Source of the DNA: Mycobacterium bohemicum DSM 44277
Lineage (GTDB): Bacteria; Actinomycetota; Actinomycetes; Mycobacteriales; Mycobacteriaceae
DNA length: 64,000 nt
NCBI RefSeq assembly: GCF_001053185.1
Contig: NZ_CSTD01000006.1
Span: forward strand, 1-64,000
Reading direction: 5' to 3'
Part shown: piece by piece, positions 33,743-44,395 of the stretch
Layout of the letters: each line of letters opens with the position of its first letter
How positions within the stretch are numbered: the first letter of the stretch is position 1
Position numbers and translations under genes: made by a program
Notes under the pieces: model-generated
What the model was told of the DNA's origin: nothing
The model's input: the letters and a program-made list of their open reading frames with translations, nothing else
The model's database searches: none

Positions 33743-33798
33743 GAGCAGACGCAGAATCACCTTTAGCCTCGGCGTTTTGTGCGATTCTGCGTCTGCTC
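33743..33798. repeat. Palindromic intergenic repeat, family 1 copy B
   Basis: GAGCAGACGCAGAATC at 33743-33758 is perfectly inverted at 33783-33798, with a 24-nt loop. It closely matches the element at 4568-4623. It sits between the convergent ends of the DUF35 gene and fadE22, where it could terminate transcription from both sides. Confidence 0.85.
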
Positions 33799-33809
33799 GG
33801 CAGTGAAAG

Positions 33810-35987
33810 CTAGTTGATCAGCGGGTCGCGGGGCATGCCCAGAATCCGCTCGGCGATCTGGTTGCGGGTGACCTCCGAGGTGCCCCCGGCGATCGCCATG
33901 CCGCGGGCGCCCATCATCATCCGGCCGGCCAGCGCACCGGGGCCGTCGAGCAGCGCGACCTCCGGCCCGAGCAGGGCCGCGGTGATCGCGCCGCCCTCCA
34001 CCATGTGCTCGGCCAGTTTGAGCTTGGTCACGTTGCCTTCGGGCCCGGGGCCCGTGCCCTCCAAGCTGCGGGCCACCCGGCGCAGGTTGAGCAGCCGCAG
34101 CGCGGCCTCGTTCGCGAGGTAGGTCCCGACCCGAACGTCGGCTCCCGCCAACCGATCCGCGTGCTCCCGCGCCAGCTGCACCAGCCCGGCCGCCAGCCCC
34201 TCGTAGAACGATCCGCTGCCGCCGATGCTGACCCGCTCGTTGCCCAGCGTCGCGCGCGCGACCGTCCAGCCCGAGTTCGGCGCCCCCACCACGTCTTCGT
34301 CGGGCACGAACAGATCGTTGAAGAACACCTCGTTGAAGTCCGCCCCGCCGGTGATCTGCCGCAGCGGCCGCACCTCGACCTCTGGCGCCTTCATGTCGAC
34401 GATCACCGTGGTGATGCCGGCGTGCTTCGGAGCGTCGGGGTCGGTGCGCACGGTGGCCAGGCCGCGCGCACAGTAATGCGCGCCGCTGGTCCACACCTTC
34501 TGGCCGTTGATCTTCCAGCCGCCGTCGACCCTGGTGGCCCGGGTCTTGATGGAGGCGGCGTCCGAGCCGGCGTCGGGTTCGGAGAACAGCTGGCACCAGA
34601 TCTCGTCCTTGCGCAACGCCTTCTCGACGAATCGTTCGATCTGCCAAGGGGTTCCGTGCTGGATCAGGGTCAGGATGACCCATCCGGTGATGCCGTAGTC
34701 GGGGCGCTTGATGCCGGTCGCGCGGAACTCCTCCTCGATCACCAGCTGCTCGACGGCGTCGGCCGCGCGGCCCCATGGCTTGGGCCAGTGCGGCATCACG
34801 TAGCCGGTCTCGATCAGCTTGTCGCGCTGGGCTTCCTTGTCCAGGGCGGCGATCTCGGCGGCGTCGGCGCGGATCCGGGTGCGCAGTTCTTCGGCCTCCG
34901 GGGGGAGGTCCAGGCTGTTCTCCCGGGTCGCACCGGCCGCTGTGCGGTCGAAGACGTCGCGGGCGGGGGCGTCACCGCCGAACAGCGCCCCGAGCACCAG
35001 CGCCCGGCGCAGGTGCAGATGCGCGTCGTGCTCCCAGGTGAAGCCGATGCCGCCGTGGACCTGGATGTTGAGTTCGGAGTTGCGCGCGTAGGCGGGGAAC
35101 GCCAGCGCCGCGGCCACCGCGGCGGCCAGCCGGAACTGCTCTTCGTCCTCCGATGAGTCCTCGGCGGCCGCGCGCGAGGCGTCCCACACCGCGGCGATCG
35201 CGGACTCCACCGCCACCAGCATGTTCGCGCAATGATGTTTGACCGCTTGGAAAGTCGCGATGGTCCGGCCGAATTGCTGGCGCACCTTCGCGTATTCGAC
35301 CGCGGCCTCCACGCAGTCCGACGCCCCGCCCACCGCCTCGGCGGCCAGCAGCGTCCGCGCGCGCGCCAGGGTCGATTGCCGCGCCCCCGCCATGATGTCG
35401 TCGGCGGTGACGCTCACGCCCTGCAGGCGCACCCGCCCGGAACGCCGCGTCGGGTCGAAGTTTTCCGGCACCTCGACCGTGACACCCGCGCGGCCGCGCT
35501 CCAGCAGCACGATGTCCTCGCCGGCGGCGATCACCAGCAGGTCCGCCAGCCCGGCGCCCAGCACGATCCCCGCCTCGCCATCGGCCTTACCATCGGCGAT
35601 CCGAACGTCGCCGTCCAGCCCGACGCCCGCCGCGACGGTTCCGTCGGTCAACCCCGGCAACAGCCGCGACTTCTGTTCGGCGGAGCCATTTTTGGCGATC
35701 GCCGCCGACGCGATCACGGTCGGCACGAACGGCCCGGGCGCCACCGCGCGGCCGAGCTCCTCGATCACCACCACGAGTTCGGGCAAGCCGTAACCAGAGC
35801 CGCCGTGCTCCTCGTCGACGTGCAGGCCCAGCCAGCCGAGCTCGACCAGGTGCTGCCAGAAACCGGGCCGCGCCTCCTCGGGCGCGTCGAGCAGCGACCG
35901 CGCCGCCCAGCGCGCCTTCTGCGAGGTCAGAAACGACCGGGCCACCTCGGCGAGTTCGCGATGGTCGTCGGTCAGTGCGATACCCAT
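33810..35987 (-). CDS. fadE22: Double-length acyl-CoA dehydrogenase FadE22
   Basis: This 725-residue protein contains two acyl-CoA dehydrogenase units. The N-terminal half (to about 370) has IQVHGGIGFTWEHDAHLHLRRALVLG, the end of an ACAD domain. The C-terminal half has WCQLFSEPDAGSDAASIKTRATRVDGGWKINGQKVWTSGA (FAD-binding signature) and ends with ARGMAIAGGTSEVTRNQIAERILGMPRD. Such fused or heteromeric ACADs oxidise bulky CoA thioesters such as sterol side chains. Catalytic base positions were not resolved. The ATG at 35987 begins MGIALTDDHRELAEVARSF. Ortholog of Rv3061c by recall. The promoter region (35988-36096) shares AGAGTGTACT with the thiolase promoter. Confidence 0.9.
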   Translation of the reverse strand: MGIALTDDHRELAEVARSFLTSQKARWAARSLLDAPEEARPGFWQHLVELGWLGLHVDEEHGGSGYGLPELVVVIEELGRAVAPGPFVPTVIASAAIAKNGSAEQKSRLLPGLTDGTVAAGVGLDGDVRIADGKADGEAGIVLGAGLADLLVIAAGEDIVLLERGRAGVTVEVPENFDPTRRSGRVRLQGVSVTADDIMAGARQSTLARARTLLAAEAVGGASDCVEAAVEYAKVRQQFGRTIATFQAVKHHCANMLVAVESAIAAVWDASRAAAEDSSEDEEQFRLAAAVAAALAFPAYARNSELNIQVHGGIGFTWEHDAHLHLRRALVLGALFGGDAPARDVFDRTAAGATRENSLDLPPEAEELRTRIRADAAEIAALDKEAQRDKLIETGYVMPHWPKPWGRAADAVEQLVIEEEFRATGIKRPDYGITGWVILTLIQHGTPWQIERFVEKALRKDEIWCQLFSEPDAGSDAASIKTRATRVDGGWKINGQKVWTSGAHYCARGLATVRTDPDAPKHAGITTVIVDMKAPEVEVRPLRQITGGADFNEVFFNDLFVPDEDVVGAPNSGWTVARATLGNERVSIGGSGSFYEGLAAGLVQLAREHADRLAGADVRVGTYLANEAALRLLNLRRVARSLEGTGPGPEGNVTKLKLAEHMVEGGAITAALLGPEVALLDGPGALAGRMMMGARGMAIAGGTSEVTRNQIAERILGMPRDPLIN

Positions 35988-36096
35988 GGGGACCCTCCTC
36001 GCGCCGGTCTCGGCTGACGGCCAGCCCCGCTCCGAGGGGGAGCGGGGCGGCTGCCTAAAGAGTGTACTTAATGTCGCCGGGGCCGCGGCGGGGTGC

Positions 36097-36855
36097 CTAC
36101 TTCGGGGCGAACCGCTGACCGGCGTCCAGCCGGATGCACTGCCCGTTGAGCATCGGGTTGTCGACGATTGCCGCCGCCAGCTTGGCGTACTCGATCGGCC
36201 GTCCCATCCGCTTCGGGAAGGCCGCGTCCTTGGTCAGAGCGGCCGCCATCTCGTCGGGGACCATCGAGGTGATGCCCGTCAGGAACAGGCTGGGCGCGAT
36301 CGCCAGCACCCGGATCCCCATCGACCCGAGGTCGCGGGCCATGGTCAGGCACATGCCCGCGATCCCGGCCTTGGCGGCGGTGTAGGCGATCTGGCCGATC
36401 TGGCCCTCGAAGGCGGCGATCGACGCGGTGTTGATGATCACGCCGCGCTCCTCGTCTTCGGGCTCGTTCTTGGCCATGTGCGAGGCCGCCAGGCGGCTGA
36501 TGTTGAAGGTGGCGATGAGGTTGAGGTCGACGACGGATCGGAAGGATTCGAGATCGTGCGGGCCGGATTTGGTCAGGGTGCGCTTGGCGATGCCGCCGCC
36601 GGCGGTGGTCACCACGACGTGCAGTCCACCCAGCTTGTCCACCGCCGCCTGCAGGGTCTCCTCGGTCCCGGTGAAGTCGGTGACGTCGACGGGGTAGAAG
36701 TCGCCGCCGATCCCCTGGGCAACGGTCTTGCCATCGGAGTTCTCGCGGTCCAGCACCGCGACGTCGGCACCGCGTTCGGCCAGCAATTCGGCCGTGGCGC
36801 GACCCATCCCCGAAGCGCCGCCGATGACGACGGCCTTTTTCCCGTTGATCTCCAT
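36097..36855 (-). CDS. SDR-family 3-hydroxyacyl-CoA dehydrogenase-like protein (type II, HSD17B10-like)
   Basis: This 252-residue SDR has IGGASGMGRATAELLAERGADVAVLDREN (NAD-binding, with Asp after beta 2 favouring NAD), TTAGGGIAKRT, and the catalytic region NTASIAAFEGQIGQIAYTAAKAGIAG (Ser, Tyr, Lys). The end has NGQCIRLDAGQRFAPK. The pattern resembles type II 3-hydroxyacyl-CoA dehydrogenases, which fits its place after fadE22 in the same direction. It lies upstream of fadE22 with a 109-bp gap, so co-transcription is possible. The ATG at 36855 has AAAAGGAGAGG upstream. It is divergent from ligB. Confidence 0.87.
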   Translation of the reverse strand: MEINGKKAVVIGGASGMGRATAELLAERGADVAVLDRENSDGKTVAQGIGGDFYPVDVTDFTGTEETLQAAVDKLGGLHVVVTTAGGGIAKRTLTKSGPHDLESFRSVVDLNLIATFNISRLAASHMAKNEPEDEERGVIINTASIAAFEGQIGQIAYTAAKAGIAGMCLTMARDLGSMGIRVLAIAPSLFLTGITSMVPDEMAAALTKDAAFPKRMGRPIEYAKLAAAIVDNPMLNGQCIRLDAGQRFAPK

Positions 36856-36896
36856 CCGGACCTCTCCTTTTTGGCTTGCCAGAATCTGTGGAATTT

Positions 36897-36906
36897 GTAA
36901 CGTTAC
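36897..36906. promoter_or_regulatory. 10-bp perfect palindrome in the SDR/ligB gap
   Basis: GTAACGTTAC is perfectly palindromic and lies 41 bases upstream of the SDR start, inside the only AT-rich stretch of the gap. It may be an operator for the fatty-acid genes; no regulator can be assigned. Confidence 0.4.
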
Positions 36907-36965
36907 GTAGGCACGCTAGCGTGTCCGTCGCGCCGGTTGTCGGCGAGCCATGCCAAGCTGGTCTC

Positions 36966-38402
36966 GTGCTCCTCGTCGACGTGGCTACCATGTCGCAGGC
37001 CGTGGGCGCCACCTCGTCGCGCCTGGCCAAGGTCGCCCACATCGCCGACCTGCTCCGCCGCGCCGAAGCCGACGACGTCGCGATCGTCGTGTCGTGGCTC
37101 TCCGGTGAGCTGCGCCAGCGCCAGATCGGGGTCGGCTGGGCGGCGCTGCAGTCACCCCCGCCGCCCGCGCCGCAGCCGACCCTGACGGTCGGCGGCGTCG
37201 ACGCCGCCTTCTCCGAGATCGGCGCGGTCTCGGGCAAGGGCTCGCAGGGCCGGCGGGCCGAACTCCTGGCCCGCCTGTTCGCCGCCGCCACCGAAACCGA
37301 GCAGGCCTTCTTGTTGCGGCTCCTGGGCGGCGAGCTGCGCCAGGGAGCGCTGGCGGGCGTCATGGCCGACGCGGTCGCCAGGGGGCCGGGGCGCTCGAGG
37401 CGTTCACGCTGCGGGTGGGCCGGCCCGTCGGGCCGATGCTGGCCCAAACCGCCGCCAGCGTCTCCGACGCGCTCGAACGCCACGATGGCGCAACCATTTT
37501 CGAGGCCAAGCTGGACGGTGCCCGCGTGCAGATCCATCGGGCCGGCGACCAGGTCACCGTCTACACCCGAAGCCTCGACGACGTCACCGCCCGGCTGCCC
37601 GAGGTGGTCACGGCCACGCGGGCGCTCCCCGTCGACGAGCTGATCGCCGACGGGGAGGCGATCGCGCTGCGGCCGGACCACCGCCCGCACCGCTTCCAGG
37701 TGACCGCGTCGAGGTTCGGCCGGTCGGTCGATGTCGCCTCAGCCGTTGCAACCCAGCCACTTTCGGTGTTCTTCTTCGACATCCTGCATTGCGACGGCGT
37801 CGACCTGCTCGACGCGCCGACCACCGAGCGGCTCGCCGCGCTGGACGCGCTGGTGCCCGAGGCCCCAGCGGGTGGACCGGCTGGCGACCGCCGACCCCGG
37901 CGCGGCGGCGGCCTTCCTGGACGCGACGCTGGCCGCCGGCCACGAGGGGGTGATGGCCAAGGCGCCCGGCGCGCCGTATCAGGCCGGCCGGCGCGGAGCG
38001 GGCTGGCTCAAGGTCAAGCCCGTGCACACGCTGGATCTGGTCGTGCTCGCCGTGGAGTGGGGTTCGGGCCGGCGCCGCGGGAAACTCTCCAACATCCACC
38101 TGGGCGCGCGCGACCCGGCCGGTGGCGAATTCGTCATGGTGGGAAAGACTTTCAAGGGCATGACCGACGCCATGCTGGACTGGCAGACCGCCCGGTTCAC
38201 CGAGCTGGCCGTCGGCCCCACGGACGGTTACGTGGTCCGCGTGCGGCCCGAGCAGGTGGTCGAGGTGGCGTTGGACGGCGTGCAGAAGTCGTCCCGCTAC
38301 CCCGGCGGCCTGGCGCTGCGATTCGCCCGCGTGGTGCGCTACCGCGACGACAAGGGCCCGGCCGAGGCCGACACCATCGACGCGGTGCGGGCGCTGTACT
38401 GA
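36966..38402 (+). pseudogene. ligB: ATP-dependent DNA ligase LigB, disrupted by a deletion and a frameshift
   Basis: Three consecutive reading frames together rebuild a LigB-like protein. Part 1 (from GTG 36966) reads through GGELRQGALAGVMADAVA. It then loses about 28 codons compared with M. tuberculosis LigB, with a frame change near 37375-37390. Part 2 (to about 37866) holds the nucleotidyl lysine in FEAKLDGARVQIHRAG (Lys codon 37508). An extra C in the CCCC run at 37863-37866 returns to frame 1 for part 3 (QRVDRLATADP to the end at 38402), with WLKVKPVHTLDLVVLAVEWG and the OB domain. Translation from the start would stop at 37643 without a ligase core. Sequencing error could explain the single-base lesion, but less easily the deletion. 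Confidence 0.85.
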
Positions 38403-38412
38403 TTCGCGGCCC

Positions 38413-38469
38413 GCGAGTGTGCGTCTCACCGCGCGACGCGCCGGCGGGCGTCGGTAGATTCACACTCGC
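38413..38469. repeat. Intergenic palindromic repeat, family 2 copy B
   Basis: GCGAGTGTG at 38413-38421 is exactly inverted as CACACTCGC at 38461-38469. The left part matches the element at 19750. It separates the ligB remnant from cstA and ends 21 bases before the cstA start. Confidence 0.72.
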
Positions 38470-38490
38470 GCTCGACGAAGAGGAGATGCG

Positions 38491-40749
<2,259 letters not shown>

Positions 40750-40758
40750 GATTGCGCG

Positions 40759-42294
40759 ATGAGAGTCGGTATCGACTTCGGCACCACCCACACCGTCGTA
40801 GCGGCCGTCGATCGCGGCAACTACCCGGTCCTGTCGTTCGACGGCCTCGACGCGTGGCCGTCGGTCATCGCCGCCGGCGCCGAGGGGGAACTGCGCTTCG
40901 GCCCCGACGCGGTCGCCGTGCGCAACCGGCCCGGGTGGTCGGTGCTGCGGTCGTTCAAGCGCCTGCTCAACGAGGCGGGGCCGCAGTCGACGGTGCGCCT
41001 GGCCGGCCGTGACCATCGGCTGGCCGACCTGCTGACGGGGTTTCTGGCCCAGCTGAGGATCGACCTCGAGCGTCGCTCCAACGCCGGCATCGCGCCCGGC
41101 GAGCCCATCGAGGCGGCGATCAGCGTGCCCGCCAACGCCTCCAGCGCCCAGCGGCTGCTGACGCTGGACGCCTTCGTCGGCGCGGGCTTTCAGGTCGCCG
41201 CCCTGCTGAACGAGCCGTCGGCCGCCAGCCTGGAATACGCGCACCGCTACCGCTCCACCATCACCGCCAAACGCGAGTACGTGCTCATCTACGACCTGGG
41301 CGGCGGCACGTTCGACGCGTCGCTGCTCAAGATGACCGGGCAGGCGAACGAGGTGGTGATCAGCGAGGGCATCCAGCGCCTCGGCGGCGACGACTTCGAC
41401 GAGGCGATCCTGAACCTCGTCGTCACGCGGTCGAAGCTGGACGGGCTGGACCTCGCGGCGCGCGAGGCGCTGCGGGAGGAGTGCGCCGCCCGCAAGGAGG
41501 CGATCGGGCCGCAGACGCGCCGCTTCCTGGCCGATCTCACCGGCGTCGACGGGGTGGACCGGCCGCCGTTCTCCTGCCCCGTCGACGACGTCTACGCGGT
41601 CTGCGCGCCACTGGTCGAGCGGACCATGGCGTTGCTCGAGCGCGTCCTGCACAGCCCCGCCCCGGGCGGCAGGGACCTGGCGTGGTCGGAGGTCGCCGGC
41701 ATCTACGTGGTGGGTGGGGCCGGCAGCTTCCCGCTGGTGTCCCGGATGCTGCGCGCCGCCTTCGGCGACAAACGGGTCAAACGCTCCCCGCACCCGTTCG
41801 CGGCCACCGCGATCGGCCTGGCCGTCTTCCTCGACCGGGAGGCCGGTTTCGCTCTCTCCGAACGCTTTTCGCGCAATTTCGGGGTTTTCCGCGAGGCGCA
41901 GGCCGGCGCGGACGTCGTCTTCGACCCGATCGTGTGCAAGGACGTTTCGCTGCCCGCCGACGGACGCACGCCGCTGGTGGTCAAGCGTAACTACCGGGCG
42001 GCGCACAACATCGGGCACTTCCGGTTCGTGGAGTGCAGCCGGCTGGTCAACGGCCGCCCCGACGGGGACGTGACGCCGTACGATCCGGTGCTCTTCCCGT
42101 TCGACCCGGCCCTGCACGACCGCGACGACCTCGGGCGCCAGCCGGTCGGCCGTTGGAAGGGCGGGGACGGACCCGACGTGGAGGAGCGCTACGTCATCGC
42201 GCCCGGCGGTGCGGTCGAGGTGACCCTGACCACCCAGCCGGCCGGCTTCCGGCGCACCTTCCGCCTGGAGCGGTGCGCGTCGGCGCACGGGTGA
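40759..42294 (+). CDS. Hsp70-family ATPase (DnaK-like N-terminal domain, divergent C-terminus)
   Basis: This 511-residue protein opens with the actin-fold phosphate-1 motif RVGIDFGTTHTVVAAVDRG. AAISVPANASSAQRLLTLDAFVGAGFQVAALLNEPSAA follows, then phosphate-2 IYDLGGGTFDASLL and the adenosine motif GIYVVGGAGSFPLVSRML. The C-terminal 130 residues (from about FRFVECSRL) are beta-rich and lack the normal DnaK substrate lid. It is therefore an Hsp70 homologue of unknown client, not DnaK. The ATG at 40759 is 9 bases after the cstA stop, and 7 bases separate its stop from the nitroreductase. It is probably translationally linked to both. Confidence 0.87.
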   Translation: MRVGIDFGTTHTVVAAVDRGNYPVLSFDGLDAWPSVIAAGAEGELRFGPDAVAVRNRPGWSVLRSFKRLLNEAGPQSTVRLAGRDHRLADLLTGFLAQLRIDLERRSNAGIAPGEPIEAAISVPANASSAQRLLTLDAFVGAGFQVAALLNEPSAASLEYAHRYRSTITAKREYVLIYDLGGGTFDASLLKMTGQANEVVISEGIQRLGGDDFDEAILNLVVTRSKLDGLDLAAREALREECAARKEAIGPQTRRFLADLTGVDGVDRPPFSCPVDDVYAVCAPLVERTMALLERVLHSPAPGGRDLAWSEVAGIYVVGGAGSFPLVSRMLRAAFGDKRVKRSPHPFAATAIGLAVFLDREAGFALSERFSRNFGVFREAQAGADVVFDPIVCKDVSLPADGRTPLVVKRNYRAAHNIGHFRFVECSRLVNGRPDGDVTPYDPVLFPFDPALHDRDDLGRQPVGRWKGGDGPDVEERYVIAPGGAVEVTLTTQPAGFRRTFRLERCASAHG

Positions 42295-42301
42295 GACGGC
42301 C

Positions 42302-42967
42302 ATGGATCTCTACGAGGTGATGCGAACCACCTTCGCGGCGCGCGAGTTCACCGACGACCCGCTGCCCGACGACGTGCTGGCGCGCATCCTGGACAACGCC
42401 CGGTTCGCGCCCAGCGGCGGCAACCGGCAGGGCGCCCACGTCACGGTGGTCCGCGATCCCGGGGTCCGCCGCGGGCTCGCCGAACTCGGCGCGCCCGCCG
42501 CCCGGCGCTACTTCGCCCAGCTGCAGGCGGGCGAAAACCCGTGGAACTCAGTGCAACCCAGCGGTGTGTCGCGCGACGTCATCGACCAAACCGAAATTCC
42601 CGACACGTTCGTCGCGCCGATCGCCAACGCCCAAGTGGTGCTGGTCTTTTCGGTCGACCTGGGCGTGGTCGCCGCCCTCGATCAGGACCTGGGGCGCGTC
42701 GGGATCGCGGGCGGCGCCTCGGTCTATCCGCTGGTGTGGAACGTGCTGCTGGGAGCGCGCAACGAGGGCTTCGGCGGCACCATCACCACGATGGCCATCG
42801 CCGCGGAGGATCGGGTCCGCGAGCTGGTCGGGATTCCCGACGGGCACGCGGTGGCGGCGGTCGTGCCCCTCGGCAAGCCGGTGCGACAGCTGAGAAAGCT
42901 CCGGCGCCGGCCGGTCGCCGAGTTCGTCACCCGCGAGCGCTTCGACGGCCCGGCGTTCGGGGCCTGA
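42302..42967 (+). CDS. Nitroreductase-family FMN enzyme
   Basis: This 221-residue protein has the family pattern: MRTTFAAREFTDDPLPDDVLARILDNARFAPSGGNRQ binds FMN phosphate through RxF and PSGGN. LVWNVLLGARNEGFGGTITTMAIAAEDRVRELVGIPDGHAVAAVVPLGKP is the C-terminal core. It reduces nitro groups, quinones or similar acceptors with NAD(P)H. It belongs to the same run as cstA and the Hsp70-like gene. A nearby SDR and an F420-type oxidoreductase suggest a detoxification or redox island, which is inference. The ATG at 42302 is used. Confidence 0.88.
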   Translation: MDLYEVMRTTFAAREFTDDPLPDDVLARILDNARFAPSGGNRQGAHVTVVRDPGVRRGLAELGAPAARRYFAQLQAGENPWNSVQPSGVSRDVIDQTEIPDTFVAPIANAQVVLVFSVDLGVVAALDQDLGRVGIAGGASVYPLVWNVLLGARNEGFGGTITTMAIAAEDRVRELVGIPDGHAVAAVVPLGKPVRQLRKLRRRPVAEFVTRERFDGPAFGA

Positions 42968-43000
42968 GCCCGTTCTGGCGGAGCGGTGTCGGCCGCGGAC

Positions 43001-43465
43001 CTAATCGATCGCGTCGGCGTAGACGTCCAACAGCCGGAACCTGGTCGCGTCGAGGTACTCCCCCAGCACCGCGATGACCCGCTTCTGCATCTCGTAGCCG
43101 AATTCGTGGTCGCGTTCGCACTTGCCCCGCAGGCACTTGCCGTCGAAGCCGATGGCGCGCGTCGTCTCGATGGCCCGGGCGTCGAACCGCCAGTTGTACG
43201 GCGGCACCAGCCACGACCAGCCGAGGATGTCCCCGTCGCCCAGCGTCTGCACCGTCAGTCCGCCGCGGCCCAGGAACGGGGTCTCCAGCGCGATCCTGCC
43301 CGCGCGGATGAGGTAGAAGTGATCGGCCGGCTGGCCCTCGCGGACGATCAACTCGCCCGCGGCGAAGCGCACGTTCGCCGCGCACCCGACCGCCGACTGC
43401 AAAAAGCGCGGGTCCATCCCGGCGAAAAACGGGTGCCGGACCAGAACGCCTTCGAGCGTCCTCAA
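43001..43465 (-). CDS. Stand-alone cyclic-nucleotide-binding-domain protein
   Basis: This protein of about 154 residues is a single cNMP-binding fold: RHPFFAGMDPRFLQSAVGCAANVRFAAGELIVREGQPADHFYLIRAGRIAL and LGDGDILGWSWLVPPYNWRFDARAIETTRAI cover the phosphate-binding cassette region. The DNA-binding HTH of Crp is absent, and the usual RxA-type arginine is replaced (PYNWRFDARA), so cAMP binding is uncertain. It could be a regulatory or partner subunit. The start is taken at TTG 43465, with GAAGGGA upstream; upstream codons in the same frame read as the SDR promoter. It is divergent from the SDR. Confidence 0.76.
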   Translation of the reverse strand: MRTLEGVLVRHPFFAGMDPRFLQSAVGCAANVRFAAGELIVREGQPADHFYLIRAGRIALETPFLGRGGLTVQTLGDGDILGWSWLVPPYNWRFDARAIETTRAIGFDGKCLRGKCERDHEFGYEMQKRVIAVLGEYLDATRFRLLDVYADAID

Positions 43466-43567
43466 TAGCCTGATCCCTTCACCAGTGGCTGTGCATGCTG
43501 AGTGTGACCATAGTTGACGACGACCCGCCGCGTCTGCGATCGACGCCAAGGAAAAGGAGACACCCCG

Positions 43568-44395
43568 ATGTCCACCTGGCTGATCACCGGATGTTCCACC
43601 GGGCTGGGGCGGGCCCTGGCCGAAGCCGTCCTCGGCGCCGGCGACAACGCCGTCGTCACCGCGCGCGACGTCGCCAAGGTGGCCGACCTGGCCGATCGCG
43701 CGCCGGACCGGGCCCTGGCCGCCGGCCTGGACGTCACCCATCCCGCACAGGTCGCCGCGGTCGTGCGACGGGCCGAGGAGCGGTTCGGCGGCGTGGACGT
43801 GCTGGTCAACAACGCCGGCTACGGGTATCGCGCGGCCGTCGAAGAGGGCGACGACGCCGAGGTCCGCGCCCTGTTCGACACGCACTTCTTCGGCGCCGTC
43901 GCGATGATCAAGGCGGTGCTGCCCGGCATGCGCGCGCGCCGCAGCGGCGCGATCGTCAACATCTCCTCGATCGGGGCGCAGATCAATCCGGTGGGATCCG
44001 GCTACTACGCCGCGGCCAAGGCCGCCATGGAGGCAATGAGCGGCGCCTTACGCGGTGAGCTTGCGCCACTGGGCATTTCGGTGACGGTGGTGGAGCCGGG
44101 CGCTTTCCGCACCGACTTCGCCGGACGCTCCCTCATCCAGTCGGCGACCGTCATCGACGACTACGCGGACACCGCCGGGCGGCGCCGCAAGGAGAACGAC
44201 ACGATGCACGGAACGCAGGCCGGCGACCCCGCCAAGGCCGCCGCCGCGATCATCACCGCCGTGAACGCACCCGAGCCGCCCAGCTTCCTGCTGCTCGGAC
44301 CCGACGCCCTGGCGATCTATCGGTACGTCGCCGAAGCCCGCGCCGCGGAGATCGCGAGGTGGGAACAGCTTACGGGCGCAACCAATTTCGACTGA
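43568..44395 (+). CDS. Short-chain dehydrogenase/reductase
   Basis: This 275-residue SDR has TWLITGCSTGLGRALAEAVLGAGD (cofactor loop), LVNNAGYGYRAAVEEGDD, and the catalytic NISSIGAQINPVGSGYYAAAKAAMEAMSG (Ser, Tyr, Lys). The pattern is that of the oxidoreductase group often annotated as retinol or ketone dehydrogenases; the substrate is not assignable. The ATG at 43568 follows AAAAGGAGAC. Its stop is immediately adjacent to the stop of the convergent F420-type oxidoreductase gene (no gap). Confidence 0.88.
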   Translation: MSTWLITGCSTGLGRALAEAVLGAGDNAVVTARDVAKVADLADRAPDRALAAGLDVTHPAQVAAVVRRAEERFGGVDVLVNNAGYGYRAAVEEGDDAEVRALFDTHFFGAVAMIKAVLPGMRARRSGAIVNISSIGAQINPVGSGYYAAAKAAMEAMSGALRGELAPLGISVTVVEPGAFRTDFAGRSLIQSATVIDDYADTAGRRRKENDTMHGTQAGDPAKAAAAIITAVNAPEPPSFLLLGPDALAIYRYVAEARAAEIARWEQLTGATNFD

